DNA from: Clostridia bacterium
GTDB taxonomy: Bacteria > Bacillota > Clostridia > Acetivibrionales > STF1-152
Direction: 5' to 3'
Length of the DNA stretch: 64,000 nucleotides
Assembly: GCA_028280575.1 (NCBI GenBank)
Contig: JANQLN010000068.1
Span: 25,850 to 89,849, forward strand
The notes beneath the pieces were generated by a model that was given only the letters and a program-made list of their open reading frames with translations, was not told the DNA's origin and ran no database searches. This document shows positions 1-8,743 of this stretch, one piece after another. How positions within the stretch are numbered: the first letter of the stretch is position 1; each line of letters opens with the position of its first letter. Position numbers and translations under genes: made by a program.

Positions 1-2
1 AG

Positions 3-119
3 CTTTACAAGGATGGAGGCTTTATACCCGGATGTGACCATGGAGTTCCGCCAGATATATCATGGCAAAACTACGTGGAATTTACAAAGCTCCTTGCCGG
101 ACTGAGCGGTTGGCTATAG
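3..119 (+). CDS. 3' end of a uroporphyrinogen-decarboxylase-like protein (partial)
   Basis: The window opens inside a gene; the last 38 codons read through to a TAG stop. The peptide contains GGFIPGCDHGVPPDISWQNY, which is the typical C-terminal block of the uroporphyrinogen decarboxylase (URO-D) superfamily. In Clostridia this superfamily includes many corrinoid methyltransferase-like and uncharacterised members near sugar loci, so the reaction cannot be given. The rest of the gene lies outside the window. What follows downstream is a truncated FAD oxidoreductase, so this gene may sit at the edge of a deleted operon. Confidence 0.7.
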   Translation, partial: LYKDGGFIPGCDHGVPPDISWQNYVEFTKLLAGLSGWL

Positions 120-283
120 GAAAAATACTGGTGAAAAAGCTCATGCACTAGGCTTCTTCTTATAGCAGCTTTTCAGATACAGATAGTAAGAGCAATTTGC
201 TTAGTAAAAGTATTTGTTTACAAAATAAATGAAATACGATATATTGGGTATGTTTAGTACCTTTCTCAATTTGAGGTGATTTA

Positions 284-445
284 ATGACAAATGAAGTAAA
301 TCTTATAACAAAAGATGTAATTGTAGTCGGAGGGGGAATGGCCGGTATATCTGCTGCAATATCGGCAGCAGAGAAAGGGGCAGGGTTTAGGACCTCCTGC
401 AATAATAGTAATAAAAAGCTTGCCTATTGTCAGCAGTCATTGTGA
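284..445 (+). pseudogene. Truncated FAD-dependent oxidoreductase (N-terminus only)
   Basis: A good ribosome binding site (TGAGGTGA) precedes ATG 284. The first 34 codons encode a dinucleotide-binding start, VIVVGGGMAGISAAISAAEKG, which fits the first beta-alpha-beta of FAD-dependent oxidoreductases. After residue 34 similarity stops and the frame ends at TGA 443-445, about 350 residues short of such an enzyme. The join at about 385-390 therefore looks like a deletion junction, directly upstream of the phosphatase gene at 465. The fragment is unlikely to make a functional protein. Confidence 0.65.
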
Positions 446-464
446 AATGTCAGGAGGTTTTTTA

Positions 465-1115
465 GTGAAGTATAAATATATTTTCTTTGATTTAGATGGA
501 ACTCTTACCGATCCTAAAGTAGGGATAACCAAATCTGTACAATATGCTTTAGAGAAAACTGGAATAGAGGGAGTAGCTTTAAGTGAACTAAAGAAATTTA
601 TTGGCCCGCCCCTGAAAGAATCATTTATGGAGTTTTATTATTATGATGAACAGACAGTAATACCTGCAATTAAATACTATAGAGAGTATTTTCAAGAGCA
701 AGGGATCTTTGAGAATAAAGTTTATCAAGGTATACCCGGTTTATTAGATGAGCTGACAAAGAAGGGTATAATCAATGTGGTTGCTACATCAAAACCGACA
801 ATTTTTGCCGATAGAATTGTAGAACATTTTGGTTTAAAGAAATATTTTCATAGTATAGTAGGTAGTAATTTAGATGGAACTCGGAGCAGTAAAGCGGAAA
901 TAATAAGCTATATCATCACTAAACTAAATATTAACACAATGGAAAATATTGTTATGATCGGGGATCGAAAATATGATGTAATTGGGGCACAGCATAATAA
1001 TATTGATTCAATCGGCGTTTCATATGGGTATGGAACAATCGAAGAATTAAGGTCAGCTGACCCGACTTTTATAGTGAATTCAATCAGTGAATTGCATAAA
1101 TTATGCATAAAATAA
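465..1115 (+). CDS. HAD-family hydrolase, phosphoglycolate-phosphatase-like
   Basis: This is a 216-residue HAD subfamily IA phosphatase, probably acting on a small cytosolic phosphate ester. The nucleophile motif DLDGT lies at residues 9-13, the Ser of motif II is in VATSKP, and the metal-binding motif GDRKYD begins at about residue 166. The cap lies between motifs I and II. An earlier in-frame ATG at 420 is rejected because an AGGAGG (452-457) sits seven bases before GTG 465, and the family starts right before the FFDLDGT strand. The substrate cannot be read from sequence. The gene stands alone, between the truncated oxidoreductase and a degraded stretch. Confidence 0.88.
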   Translation: MKYKYIFFDLDGTLTDPKVGITKSVQYALEKTGIEGVALSELKKFIGPPLKESFMEFYYYDEQTVIPAIKYYREYFQEQGIFENKVYQGIPGLLDELTKKGIINVVATSKPTIFADRIVEHFGLKKYFHSIVGSNLDGTRSSKAEIISYIITKLNINTMENIVMIGDRKYDVIGAQHNNIDSIGVSYGYGTIEELRSADPTFIVNSISELHKLCIK

Positions 1116-1386
1116 TTTCATTTATAAATACGGCCACAAATGGGGAGTGGTTTTATGAATATAATTAAAAGTAGGAAATTTCATTTATCTGCTCTTTATA
1201 CCTTTGATAGTTATTGGTCTAATAATATATTCTTACGTCTTATATAAATAAGATGGAGACAAAACTATGAAATACTCAACTGCACTAATTGAAAAAGTCG
1301 ATGTTTTCATGAAATTTGATTCCTGTGAGGAAATATAATATAATAAATTTAGATTTTAAAATTTAGATTTTAAAAAGGTGAATATT
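1116..1386 (+). other. Degraded intergenic stretch with a frameshifted membrane-peptide remnant
   Basis: No intact gene is seen. From ATG 1155 a short reading frame encodes MNIIKSRKFHL, and a +1 frameshift continues it as LLFIPLIVIGLIIYSYVLYK to a stop near 1250, which looks like the first transmembrane helix of a lost membrane protein. A 23-codon frame starts at ATG 1267. A 14-bp tandem repeat (ATTTAGATTTTAAA type) at about 1345-1373 lies just before the next gene. Function is unknown. Confidence 0.35.
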
Positions 1387-2775
1387 ATGTTTGTTGGACG
1401 ACAGACTGAATTGGCAAAATTTAATGAACGGTATAATGGTTCGAAAGCAGAATTGATTTTTTTATACGGCAGAAGAAGAGTAGGTAAAACCGAGTTTCTC
1501 AGGAAATTTGCAGAAGACAAATCACAGGTCTTATTTTTCAGTGCCACTGAAAGCAGTGATTTTGAACAACGGCAAAAAGTTAAATTAAGGATGGTCACAA
1601 GCGGATTCCAAGGTAATTGCGAATTGTTAAATAGTTGGGAAAGTATTTTTAGTAATATGGCTTCTCTTAATAATAATGGCAAATCGTTGGTTATTATTGA
1701 TGAATTTCAGTACATGTTTTCCAGTAACAAGGCGATACCTTCCATATTGCAAAATGTATGGGATGAATATTTGTCCAGGTCAAATATAATGCTGATATTA
1801 TGTGGGTCTGCAATGAGTTTTATTGAAAATGAAATATTAGGGTCTAAGAATCCTTTATATGGCAGGGGAACTGCTATTTTTAAGATGAAGGAACTAAACT
1901 TTTATGAGGCTGGCAAGTTTTTCCCATATTACTCAGCAGAGGATAAAATGAGAGCTTATATGATTTTAGGAGGGATTCCATTTTATTTGAAACAATTCGA
2001 CAGCAGCAAGTCTGTGGAATATAACATTAAAACCAATATTATATCTTCAGAAACAATTTTATATAATGAAATAGATTTTTTGATGAAGCAGGAGCTGAGG
2101 GAGACAGCAATTTACAATACCATAATTGCAGCTATTGCTCTTGGAAATACAAGGTTAAATGATATTTACCAGAAAACACAAATTGACAAAGCCAAAATAA
2201 CTACTTATATCAAAAACCTTATAGATATACATGTGGTTGAAAGGGAAATGTCCATTAGTGCCGAAATAAAAGAATCAGCAAAAGTACAAAGAGGGATATA
2301 TAGGATTAGTGATAATTATTTTCGTTTTTGGTATCGCTATGTATACCCTAACAAAAGTGAAATAGAAATCGGGTTTAATGAATATTTGTATGAAGATGTC
2401 ATTGAGCAGAATTTAAATGAGTTTTTTGGAATAGGGTTTGAAGATATTGCTGTACAATATATGTGGCGCCAAAATATGAAAGGAAATTTACCAATGCGAT
2501 TTAGTAAATTTGGTCGGTTTTGGAGAAAGGATTTGGAAATTGATATTTTTGCAATTGGTAAGTCAGGCATGATAATAGGTGAATGCAAATGGAAAAATAG
2601 TGCTCCGGGTAAAGGAGTTTATGAGAGCCTGTTAGCCAAATCTCAAAGGTTTACCGACTATAAGGATAAGTATTATTATATTTTCAGCAGGAGCGGTTTT
2701 ACTCAAAGCCTTAAAGATTTGGCAAAAGAGTATCCAAATATATATCTTATCAGTATTGACGACTTGGCTGTTTGA
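1387..2775 (+). CDS. Archaeal-type AAA ATPase with C-terminal DUF234/nuclease-like domain
   Basis: The 462-residue protein has the layout of the ATPase_2 plus DUF234 family. The P-loop GRRRVGKT is at residues 28-35, Walker B (VIIDEFQY) is near residue 100, a winged-helix-like middle follows, and the C-terminal segment EIDIFAIGK...IIGECKW resembles a PD-(D/E)xK nuclease core. The role of this family is not established; such genes are common in Clostridia and often stand alone, as here. ATG 1387 is preferred to GTG 1378 because AAAGGTG (1374-1380) gives a six-base spacing and the family starts MFVGR. Confidence 0.85.
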   Translation: MFVGRQTELAKFNERYNGSKAELIFLYGRRRVGKTEFLRKFAEDKSQVLFFSATESSDFEQRQKVKLRMVTSGFQGNCELLNSWESIFSNMASLNNNGKSLVIIDEFQYMFSSNKAIPSILQNVWDEYLSRSNIMLILCGSAMSFIENEILGSKNPLYGRGTAIFKMKELNFYEAGKFFPYYSAEDKMRAYMILGGIPFYLKQFDSSKSVEYNIKTNIISSETILYNEIDFLMKQELRETAIYNTIIAAIALGNTRLNDIYQKTQIDKAKITTYIKNLIDIHVVEREMSISAEIKESAKVQRGIYRISDNYFRFWYRYVYPNKSEIEIGFNEYLYEDVIEQNLNEFFGIGFEDIAVQYMWRQNMKGNLPMRFSKFGRFWRKDLEIDIFAIGKSGMIIGECKWKNSAPGKGVYESLLAKSQRFTDYKDKYYYIFSRSGFTQSLKDLAKEYPNIYLISIDDLAV

Positions 2776-2889
2776 CGGAACCAGGAATTTTACCGAAATT
2801 AAGTGTTACTCCTATAAAAGGAGGACATCTTGATGAAAATACTTATTGGTTTTTATGAAGGACACTTTAAGCGGATTTGCCGCATATGA

Positions 2890-3123
2890 GTTGGAGACAG
2901 CCCTGTAGGCCCATCTGGAGAGATTATACCTGTTTACTATACTCCTGAAAAAGATCAATCGAAAAATATTGTAACTTATAATGCAAAAGCACACCCTCAT
3001 TTATCACAGGATGGGGAATTGTTAATCAGTTATAATGTCAATTCAACTGATTGGAATGCATTGGATGACGTGACCCACAATTTCACAATGCTGCGTTCTG
3101 ATTTCACCTTGAAACCAAAATGA
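2890..3123 (+). pseudogene. Fragment of a glycosidase-like beta-propeller protein
   Basis: This is an open stretch without a start: it follows an in-frame TGA and ends at TGA 3121-3123. It encodes VGDSPVGPSGEIIPVYYTPE and then YNAKAHPHLSQDGELLISYN, which resembles the C-terminal blades of DUF4185/DUF5005-type extracellular propeller proteins. The 5' part is missing or scrambled (2776-2889). It directly abuts the aldehyde dehydrogenase fragment, so two unrelated remnants are fused here by deletion. Family assignment rests on recall of the motif. Confidence 0.45.
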
Positions 3124-3385
3124 TGAACCGGGAGATTTTTGGTCCTGCCCTGCCTGTTGTCAGTTTTGATAATCACAATGAGGCTGTAAAAATAATAAAT
3201 GGCAAAGCCGCTTCCCTGGCAGTGTACCTTTTTACAAAAAACAGGACAATTGAAGAATTTTTTGTTTTAAATACTGTTTCCGGTGGAATATGTGTAAATG
3301 TAAATTATTTAAGAAGATGCTTCCTCCATACAGGATGCAGGATTTTAATAAAATGAAGCTATTCATGAAAATATTTAATAAATAA
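3120..3385 (+). pseudogene. Aldehyde dehydrogenase C-terminal fragment
   Basis: The reading frame starting at 3120 encodes NREIFGPALPVVSFDNHNEA and later AVYLFTKN and VSGGICVN, the C-terminal third of the aldehyde dehydrogenase superfamily. At about 3305 the frame shifts, and another frame continues with LPPYRMQDFNKMKLFMKIFN to a TAA at 3383-3385, which resembles the class-3 ALDH C-terminus. The N-terminal two thirds, including the catalytic Cys, are absent. Its position just before a CrtN-like desaturase suggests it was the carotenoid aldehyde dehydrogenase of a staphyloxanthin-type cluster. Confidence 0.7.
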
Positions 3386-3482
3386 ATGATAGGAATTTCA
3401 ACTGGTACGGCATAGTGGGTAATATGTTTAAAGATATAGAGCGAATTTGCAAAAGTGTTTTACTGACAAGGGGTGCATTATT

Positions 3483-5054
3483 ATGAGAAGGAAAAAAGTG
3501 ATAATTGTTGGGGCAGGTCCGGGAGGATTAAGTGCAGGAATGCTTTTGTCCCATGAAGGATATGATGTAGAAGTATTTGAAAAACAGTCAGAAGTGGGGG
3601 GCAGGAATGCACCAATAAAACTTGGGGATTTTACCTTTGACGCCGGTCCTACATTTCTTATGATGACAAGTGTTCTAAAAGAGCTGTTTTCTATAACCGG
3701 AAGGAATATAAATGACTACTTGGAAATGAAAGAAATAGATCCTTTTTACAGGCTGAAATTCAAAAACAAAAATATTGAATTCTTCCCCACCAGGAATAGG
3801 GCGAAAATGCTCGAGCATATAAAAGAGATATTTCCGGGGGATGAAAAAAATTATGAGAAATTCTTAAGAAAAGAAGGCATCAAGTTTGACAAGCTGTTTG
3901 AATGTTTAAAGATTCCATACCATTCACCTCTCCACTTTTTAAGAAAGCGTTTTATAAGAGCCATACCTGAATTTGAGATAGGTAAATCTCTTTACCGCAA
4001 GCTTTCCGACTATTTTGAGCATGATGAAATGAAAATATCAATGACTTTCCAGGCTAAATATCTTGGAATGTCTCCCTGGGAATGTCCGGGAGCATTTACC
4101 ATTCTTTCTTTCATTGAGCATGACGGCGGTATTTATCATGTTACAGGAGGGTTAAACAGGATATCCCATGCAATGGCTGATGTGATTAAAGAAAACGGAG
4201 GTAATATACACCTTGAATCTGAAGTTGAAGAGGTTTTGGCTGAAAACAAAAAAGCCAGGGGTATAAAGCTTAAGAGCGGTGAAATGATTTATTCCGACTA
4301 TGTTATAATAAATGCAGACTTTGCCCATGCTATGACCAATATAGTAAGCAAAAAAAACAGGAAAAAATATATGGACAGGGATATTGAAAGAAGAGATTAC
4401 TCCTGTTCTACCTTCATGCTCTATCTTGGTCTGGACAAAAAATATGATTTACCCCATCACAATATTATCTTTGCTGATGACTATAAAAAGAATGTTGAAG
4501 AAATATACAAAGAAAAGTCACTGTCACAAGATCCCTCCTTCTATTTGCATAATCCCTCGGCTATTGACACTACTCTCGCCCCGGAAGGAAAGTCAGCAGT
4601 ATATATACTTGTGCCCGTTGCTAATAACACTAGTAAAATAGACTGGGATAAAGAAAAAAAGGCGTTCCGGGACCTTATAATAAAAAAAATCAAAGAAAAA
4701 ACTGAAATAAAGGACATTGAACGGCATATTGAAGTAGAAAAGATAATCACGCCCCATGACTGGGAGAAAGAATACGATATATATAACGGAGCCACTTTCA
4801 ACCTAAGCCATAAACTTACCCAGATGCTTTATTTCAGACCTCACAACAAGTTTGAGGAGTTTGACAAATGCTTTATAGCCGGAGGAGGTACCCATCCCGG
4901 AAGCGGCCTTCCCACCATATACCAGTCAGGAAGGATTGCAGCAAATTTAATAATAAAGGAAGATACAATAGGTTTGGGCATTAATTATAAAGATGAATTC
5001 GAAAATAATATAAAGAATACGGAAACAGGTAAATTTCCGGGAGTGGGAATATAA
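3483..5054 (+). CDS. Phytoene/diapophytoene desaturase-family flavoprotein (CrtI/CrtN/CrtP type)
   Basis: The 523-residue protein is full length for the CrtI/CrtN/CrtP family. It has a Rossmann FAD motif VGAGPGGLSAG (residues 9-19), the EKQSEVGGR ribose-binding segment, FDAGPTFLMM, the central FQAKYLGMSPWECPGAF block and the C-terminal FAD signature GGGTHPGSGLPTIYQSGR. The family desaturates or oxidises C30/C40 carotenoid precursors at the membrane. ATG 3483 is chosen over ATG 3447 because AAGGGG lies just before it and VIIVGAGPGG should lie near the N-terminus. Flanking remnants of an aldehyde dehydrogenase and a CrtQ-like transferase suggest a former staphyloxanthin-like cluster. No crtM synthase is present, so a pathway here is incomplete. 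Confidence 0.88.
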   Translation: MRRKKVIIVGAGPGGLSAGMLLSHEGYDVEVFEKQSEVGGRNAPIKLGDFTFDAGPTFLMMTSVLKELFSITGRNINDYLEMKEIDPFYRLKFKNKNIEFFPTRNRAKMLEHIKEIFPGDEKNYEKFLRKEGIKFDKLFECLKIPYHSPLHFLRKRFIRAIPEFEIGKSLYRKLSDYFEHDEMKISMTFQAKYLGMSPWECPGAFTILSFIEHDGGIYHVTGGLNRISHAMADVIKENGGNIHLESEVEEVLAENKKARGIKLKSGEMIYSDYVIINADFAHAMTNIVSKKNRKKYMDRDIERRDYSCSTFMLYLGLDKKYDLPHHNIIFADDYKKNVEEIYKEKSLSQDPSFYLHNPSAIDTTLAPEGKSAVYILVPVANNTSKIDWDKEKKAFRDLIIKKIKEKTEIKDIERHIEVEKIITPHDWEKEYDIYNGATFNLSHKLTQMLYFRPHNKFEEFDKCFIAGGGTHPGSGLPTIYQSGRIAANLIIKEDTIGLGINYKDEFENNIKNTETGKFPGVGI

Positions 5055-5109
5055 GGTCAAGGCCATAAAAGCCCAAAAATATATTTATTAAAATGGTTGG
5101 AGGGGCAAA

Positions 5110-5365
5110 ATGATTAATGGACTGACCATAACTGTTTTGGGGATAGTAAAGGGGAGAAATACTAGTTTTTATGGATGCCGACACAGTTTTCTTACATAAT
5201 GGTCTTGAAAAAATTATAAAATTATATATTGCAAATGGAATGAAGGGGCTTTTATCAATTCAACCCTATCATACGGTAAGAAAAATGTATGAAAACCTGT
5301 CTGCTATATTTAATATAATTGTTGTAGCAGGAATAAATTTTACAATTAACTGCTATATCAATTAA
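5110..5365 (+). pseudogene. CrtQ-like glycosyltransferase remnant
   Basis: GGAGGGG precedes ATG 5110, and the first 13 codons (MINGLTITVLGIV) look like the N-terminal membrane helix of a family 2 glycosyltransferase. The sequence then jumps to another frame, encoding FMDADTVFLHNGLEKIIKLY and LSIQPYHTVRKMYENLSAIF, the conserved DxD region and SIQPYH block of 4,4'-diaponeurosporenoate glycosyltransferase-like proteins. The nucleotide-binding part between them and everything after NIIVVAGINF are missing. It is a clear internal-deletion pseudogene downstream of the desaturase. Confidence 0.7.
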
Positions 5366-5511
5366 TTAAGTTAATTGAGAGAAAAAACCAATATATTCAC
5401 ATTTGCATTTTACAGATTTCCCTTTAATACAAGCATCAGAGTGAGGTTTGCAAACTTTTACTGTCAGGATGTGTGGTCATGAATTTGCTGTGGATAAATA
5501 CTAAAAACTTA

Positions 5512-5541
5512 TTGACACGGTAAGTTGAAATGTGCTAATAT
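5512..5541 (+). promoter_or_regulatory. Sigma-A-type promoter of the cupin/kinase operon
   Basis: TTGACA (5512-5517) is followed after 18 bases by TAATAT (5536-5541), preceded by TGTG. A second possible -10, TATAAT (5564-5569), lies inside the palindromic site that follows. The 331-bp gap 5366-5696 holds these promoters and the candidate operator but no gene. Confidence 0.6.
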
Positions 5542-5551
5542 TTATTTATAC

Positions 5552-5576
5552 TTGTTATAACAATATAATGTTTTGG
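5552..5576 (+). promoter_or_regulatory. Candidate GntR operator, copy 1
   Basis: The site begins with a perfect 12-bp palindrome, TTGTTATAACAA, and continues ATATAATGTTTTGG. A nearly identical 24-bp sequence lies upstream of the aldehyde dehydrogenase gene (10216-10239, minus strand), and related sequence precedes the GntR gene (7801-7850). Its place just downstream of the promoter fits a repressor site. Confidence 0.55.
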
Positions 5577-5696
5577 TAAAGCGAGTCAACTTAAGCGGGC
5601 TTGTCTTAAAAGTCAAATCTGAAAAGACGATTGTACAGCAGTAATAATTGTAAAAACAGGCACAGGAGTTTAATTATTTTAAAGGAAGGTGGACAA

Positions 5697-6092
5697 ATGT
5701 CGATAAAGGTAACAAATATAAGTAATACAGGGATACAACAGAGTGAGCACTCATTTGAGAATTTGCTTCAAAAAAAGAAATCAAACGTTCTCAGGGATTC
5801 ATTCATCTTGATTTCTCCTGAAAACTCAACAACCGAAACTCTCAAGGCTGGTTATACCACAGTGTATCCTGGCTGCAGGACAAGCGGGCATACCCATCCG
5901 GAATTGGAAGAAATATATCATATAGTCAAGGGACAGGGAATAATGAAAGTTGGGGAGCAGGAGTTTAAAGTAAAGGCGGGAGATACTTTCCTTGTTCCTT
6001 TTGGAGATTTCCATACCACTGAAAACCCATTTACCGAAACGCTGGAATATTTTTGGGTGGTATCTCCTGACCATAACAGAGTTCAAAAGTAG
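5697..6092 (+). CDS. Single-domain cupin protein
   Basis: The protein has 131 residues and one small beta-barrel cupin domain. Motif 1 reads GCRTSGHTHPELEEIYHIVKG, with two His and a Glu as metal ligands, and motif 2 reads GDTFLVPFGDFHTTEN, with the fourth His. Such cupins are often sugar isomerases/epimerases or sugar-binding accessory proteins. ATG 5697 follows AAGGAAGGTGG; an upstream ATG at 5631 lacks a binding site. The gene is the first of an operon with the FGGY kinase, so a role on the same sugar is likely but inferred. Confidence 0.88.
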   Translation: MSIKVTNISNTGIQQSEHSFENLLQKKKSNVLRDSFILISPENSTTETLKAGYTTVYPGCRTSGHTHPELEEIYHIVKGQGIMKVGEQEFKVKAGDTFLVPFGDFHTTENPFTETLEYFWVVSPDHNRVQK

Positions 6093-6126
6093 ATGAATGC
6101 AGACAGCATCATATGAAAGGGAGTGC

Positions 6127-6140
6127 AGGAGCAGGCTCCT
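6127..6140. repeat. Short inverted repeat between cupin and kinase genes
   Basis: AGGAGC-AG-GCTCCT is a perfect 6-bp hairpin with a 2-base loop in the 142-bp gap between the two genes. A second inverted pair, GAAGCCT/AGGCTTC, follows at about 6175-6205. There is no T-tract, so this is not a terminator; it may be an RNA processing or translation-affecting structure. Confidence 0.3.
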
Positions 6141-6234
6141 AGGAATTCCCAAGCCTTTGGAGATGGGGGTCATGAAGCCTGAGGGACCATGAATTCCGAG
6201 GCTTCAGTGGTGTTAAGGAAGTGATGTAGCAGTT

Positions 6235-7755
6235 ATGAATGATGGTTTTTTGATGGGTATTGATATAGGGACTGAAAGTGCTCGTGCAGCGCTTTTGACA
6301 CTGGATGGAGAGGTTGCTGGAAGCAGTTCGAGAGAATACCCGCTTTACTGTCCGAGAGCTGAGTGGGCTGAACAGGACCCGGAAGACTGGTGGAATGCAA
6401 CAATAGAAAACATCAGAGAAATATTGTCAAAGGTGAAAAAACCCAAAATATTGGGAATAGGGATAGGCGGTCAGATGCATGCCCCAGTGCCTGTGGATAG
6501 AGAAGGGGGATTGCTGCTGAATAGGGTCCCCCTCTGGTGCGATAAAAGAAGCAGTTATCTCTGTGATGAATTCAAAAAAAGATATGAGCCCGTCCAGGGC
6601 TTGAAAATTACCGGCAATGCTGTGCTTCCGGCTTGGACGGGGTTTAAGGTCCAATGGATAAGGGAGCACTATTCTGAAATATATAATAGGACATACAAAT
6701 TTTTAACCTGCAAGGATTACCTCAACTTGAAACTCACCGGCAAGATGTTTACAGATTATTCGGAAGCTTCGGCAACCTATTTATTTGATGTTGAAAGAAA
6801 AATCTGGTCCGAAGAGCTTGTAAACCTTCTTGGCCTGGATATAGACAAGCTTCCTGATATTGCAGAAGCATCTAAGCTTATAGGTACTGTAACGCCGCAA
6901 GCCGCAGTACTTACAGGATTGGAGGAGGGTACCCCGGTGGCTGCCGGGGGCGGGGATATGATGTGTATTCTGCTGGGCGCGGGTATTTCCAAATATGGGC
7001 AGGCATGTGATATAACCGGAACGGCAGCTGACATTTCTGTCTTTGTCGAAAAGCCTTTGTATGATCCCCGTTTAATGCATATACATCATATTGTACCGGG
7101 CGGAGGCTGGGTTTCTTTTGGAATCCTGGACGCAGGAGGGGGAAGTTTCAAATGGTTCAAGGATACTTTCTGCCAGAAAGAATCGGAAAGGGCAAAGGAT
7201 AAAGGAATTTCGGTATACCAGCTTTTGGGCGACAAAGCCGGGCAGGTTCCCGAGGGTTCGGAACAGCTGCTTTTTTTTCCATATCTGCTTGGTGAAAGGA
7301 CCTTGGGGTCAAGCAACAGCAGGGGCGTTTTCTTCGGATTGACACCAAGACACACAATTGCCCATTGTGTAAGGGCTATAATGGAAGGAGTTGCCTTCGA
7401 CCTCAACCAAAGCCTTGAAATTATAGAGGATAAGAATGTAGGAATTGAAGAAATACGCGCCATTGCAGGAGGGGCAAGAAGTGATGTGTGGTGTGATATC
7501 AAAGCCAATGTATATAGAAGAGCAATTGTTACCCTGAATAACTTTGAAGGCGGTGTGATTGGAGCTGCAATGCTTGCAGGACTTGGTGCCGGATTATACG
7601 GGGATGTAGAAGAAGCAGCGCAGAGAATTATAAATTTTGACAAGAGGTACATACCTGAGCATGGAAAAATGGAGCTGTATGAGAAAATGTATGCCTTATA
7701 TAAAGAAATGCATGATGGAATACAGGGTTATTATCATAAACTTGCTAAACTGTAA
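6235..7755 (+). CDS. FGGY-family carbohydrate kinase (xylulokinase-like)
   Basis: The protein has 506 residues, the usual length for FGGY kinases. The N-terminal half has the phosphate motif GIDIGTESARAALL (residues 8-21) and GQMHAPVPVDREG where xylulokinases have GQMHGLV. The C-terminal half has ITGTAADIS, the LGERTLGSS loop and the ATP-binding GGARSDVWCDIKANV motif. It transfers phosphate from ATP to a ketose or polyol. The change from GQMHG to GQMHA makes D-xylulose uncertain. It is co-transcribed with the cupin gene and followed by a GntR regulator, which fits one sugar regulon. Confidence 0.88.
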   Translation: MNDGFLMGIDIGTESARAALLTLDGEVAGSSSREYPLYCPRAEWAEQDPEDWWNATIENIREILSKVKKPKILGIGIGGQMHAPVPVDREGGLLLNRVPLWCDKRSSYLCDEFKKRYEPVQGLKITGNAVLPAWTGFKVQWIREHYSEIYNRTYKFLTCKDYLNLKLTGKMFTDYSEASATYLFDVERKIWSEELVNLLGLDIDKLPDIAEASKLIGTVTPQAAVLTGLEEGTPVAAGGGDMMCILLGAGISKYGQACDITGTAADISVFVEKPLYDPRLMHIHHIVPGGGWVSFGILDAGGGSFKWFKDTFCQKESERAKDKGISVYQLLGDKAGQVPEGSEQLLFFPYLLGERTLGSSNSRGVFFGLTPRHTIAHCVRAIMEGVAFDLNQSLEIIEDKNVGIEEIRAIAGGARSDVWCDIKANVYRRAIVTLNNFEGGVIGAAMLAGLGAGLYGDVEEAAQRIINFDKRYIPEHGKMELYEKMYALYKEMHDGIQGYYHKLAKL

Positions 7756-7800
7756 TGAAAAAAGCTTTTAGGAAGATTTTATTGAAACGCGTGGCCGGAA

Positions 7801-7850
7801 AACAATATAATAATGAAGAATTAAGCTTTGGTTATAATGAAAATGTTTTA
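7801..7850 (+). promoter_or_regulatory. Candidate GntR operator region before the regulator gene
   Basis: AACAATATAATAATG (7801-7815) and TTTGGTTATAATGAAAATGT (7828-7847) resemble halves of the sites at 5552 and 10216. A TATAAT (7869-7874) follows as a likely -10 for the regulator gene. Autoregulation is an inference. Confidence 0.4.
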
Positions 7851-7932
7851 TTATAGCATAAATTAGTGTATAATTTTTGTATGAATTTTTAAAAAAAATG
7901 TATATAAAAGCTGGAAGTGGAGTGGATGGATT

Positions 7933-8670
7933 TTGATTAACAAGTCACAGCCTTTACCGTTATATTATCAGGTAAAAGAGGATATCCTGGATAAAATCAG
8001 TCAGGAGATATTTCAGGTGGGAGACATAATACCTTCTGAAAATGAGCTGCAAAGCATGTATAGAGTAAGCCGCATCACTATAAGGCGCGCTATACAGGAG
8101 CTGGTTCAGGAGGGCTATCTTTCTGCCCAGCAGGGTAAGGGTACTTTTGTAAGCCAACCTAAAGCTACCCAGGAGTTAAATGTGATAACAAGCTGGGCTG
8201 AAACCATGATGAATCTTGGTATGCACCCTGAAACAAAGAACATTCAGTTCAGCGAGGAGTCTTCGTCCGTTACTGTAGCCAAAATGTTAAATGTGGACCC
8301 CGGTGAAAGAGTATATAAGATTGAGAGATTAAGATATGCCGCGGGAGAGCCTATTTGTATAATGGTTAACTACCTGATACCTGAATTGGTTCCGGGTTTG
8401 ATACAAAAAGGACTTGTGGGAGAATCCCTGTATGAAACTCTGGAAAAAAGGTATAACATTGTCATGGAGAGGGCTGTTGAAACTGTAGAAGCCTGTGCGG
8501 CCAATGTACGGGAGGCAGAGCTTTTAAACATTAAGAAGGGTTCACCACTGCTGCGGGTAAAGAGGGTGACCTACGGCAGTGATGACAGGGTTATAGAAAT
8601 AGTAATAGCGGTATCGAGGGCGGACAAGTACTCATATACAATCAACCTGCTGGGAAGACCTAAGAAGTAG
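7933..8670 (+). CDS. GntR-family transcriptional regulator (HutC/UTRA type)
   Basis: The protein has 245 residues with an N-terminal winged helix (PLYYQVKEDILDKISQEIFQ and PSENELQSMYRVSRITIRRA, residues 8-57) and a C-terminal UTRA ligand-binding domain from about residue 90. Proteins of this type bind a sugar phosphate or amino sugar and release a palindromic operator. The start is TTG 7933, since the nearby ATG at 7927 is out of frame and soon stops; GGAGTGG lies upstream. Its site between the kinase and the aldehyde dehydrogenase, together with the shared operator-like sequence, points to control of both. Confidence 0.9.
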   Translation: MINKSQPLPLYYQVKEDILDKISQEIFQVGDIIPSENELQSMYRVSRITIRRAIQELVQEGYLSAQQGKGTFVSQPKATQELNVITSWAETMMNLGMHPETKNIQFSEESSSVTVAKMLNVDPGERVYKIERLRYAAGEPICIMVNYLIPELVPGLIQKGLVGESLYETLEKRYNIVMERAVETVEACAANVREAELLNIKKGSPLLRVKRVTYGSDDRVIEIVIAVSRADKYSYTINLLGRPKK

Positions 8671-8743
8671 TCCATAAATCCAGGTTTTGAAAGTATCAGC
8701 CTAAAAATTTATGTTTTATCATAAAAATGATATTTTTGGTTCT

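Noticed and set aside
7086..7652. 188-residue minus-strand open frame within the FGGY kinase gene
   Set aside because: It is the antisense of a conserved kinase coding sequence, has no ribosome binding site, and its low-complexity Ser/Pro/Ile composition is typical of a shadow frame.
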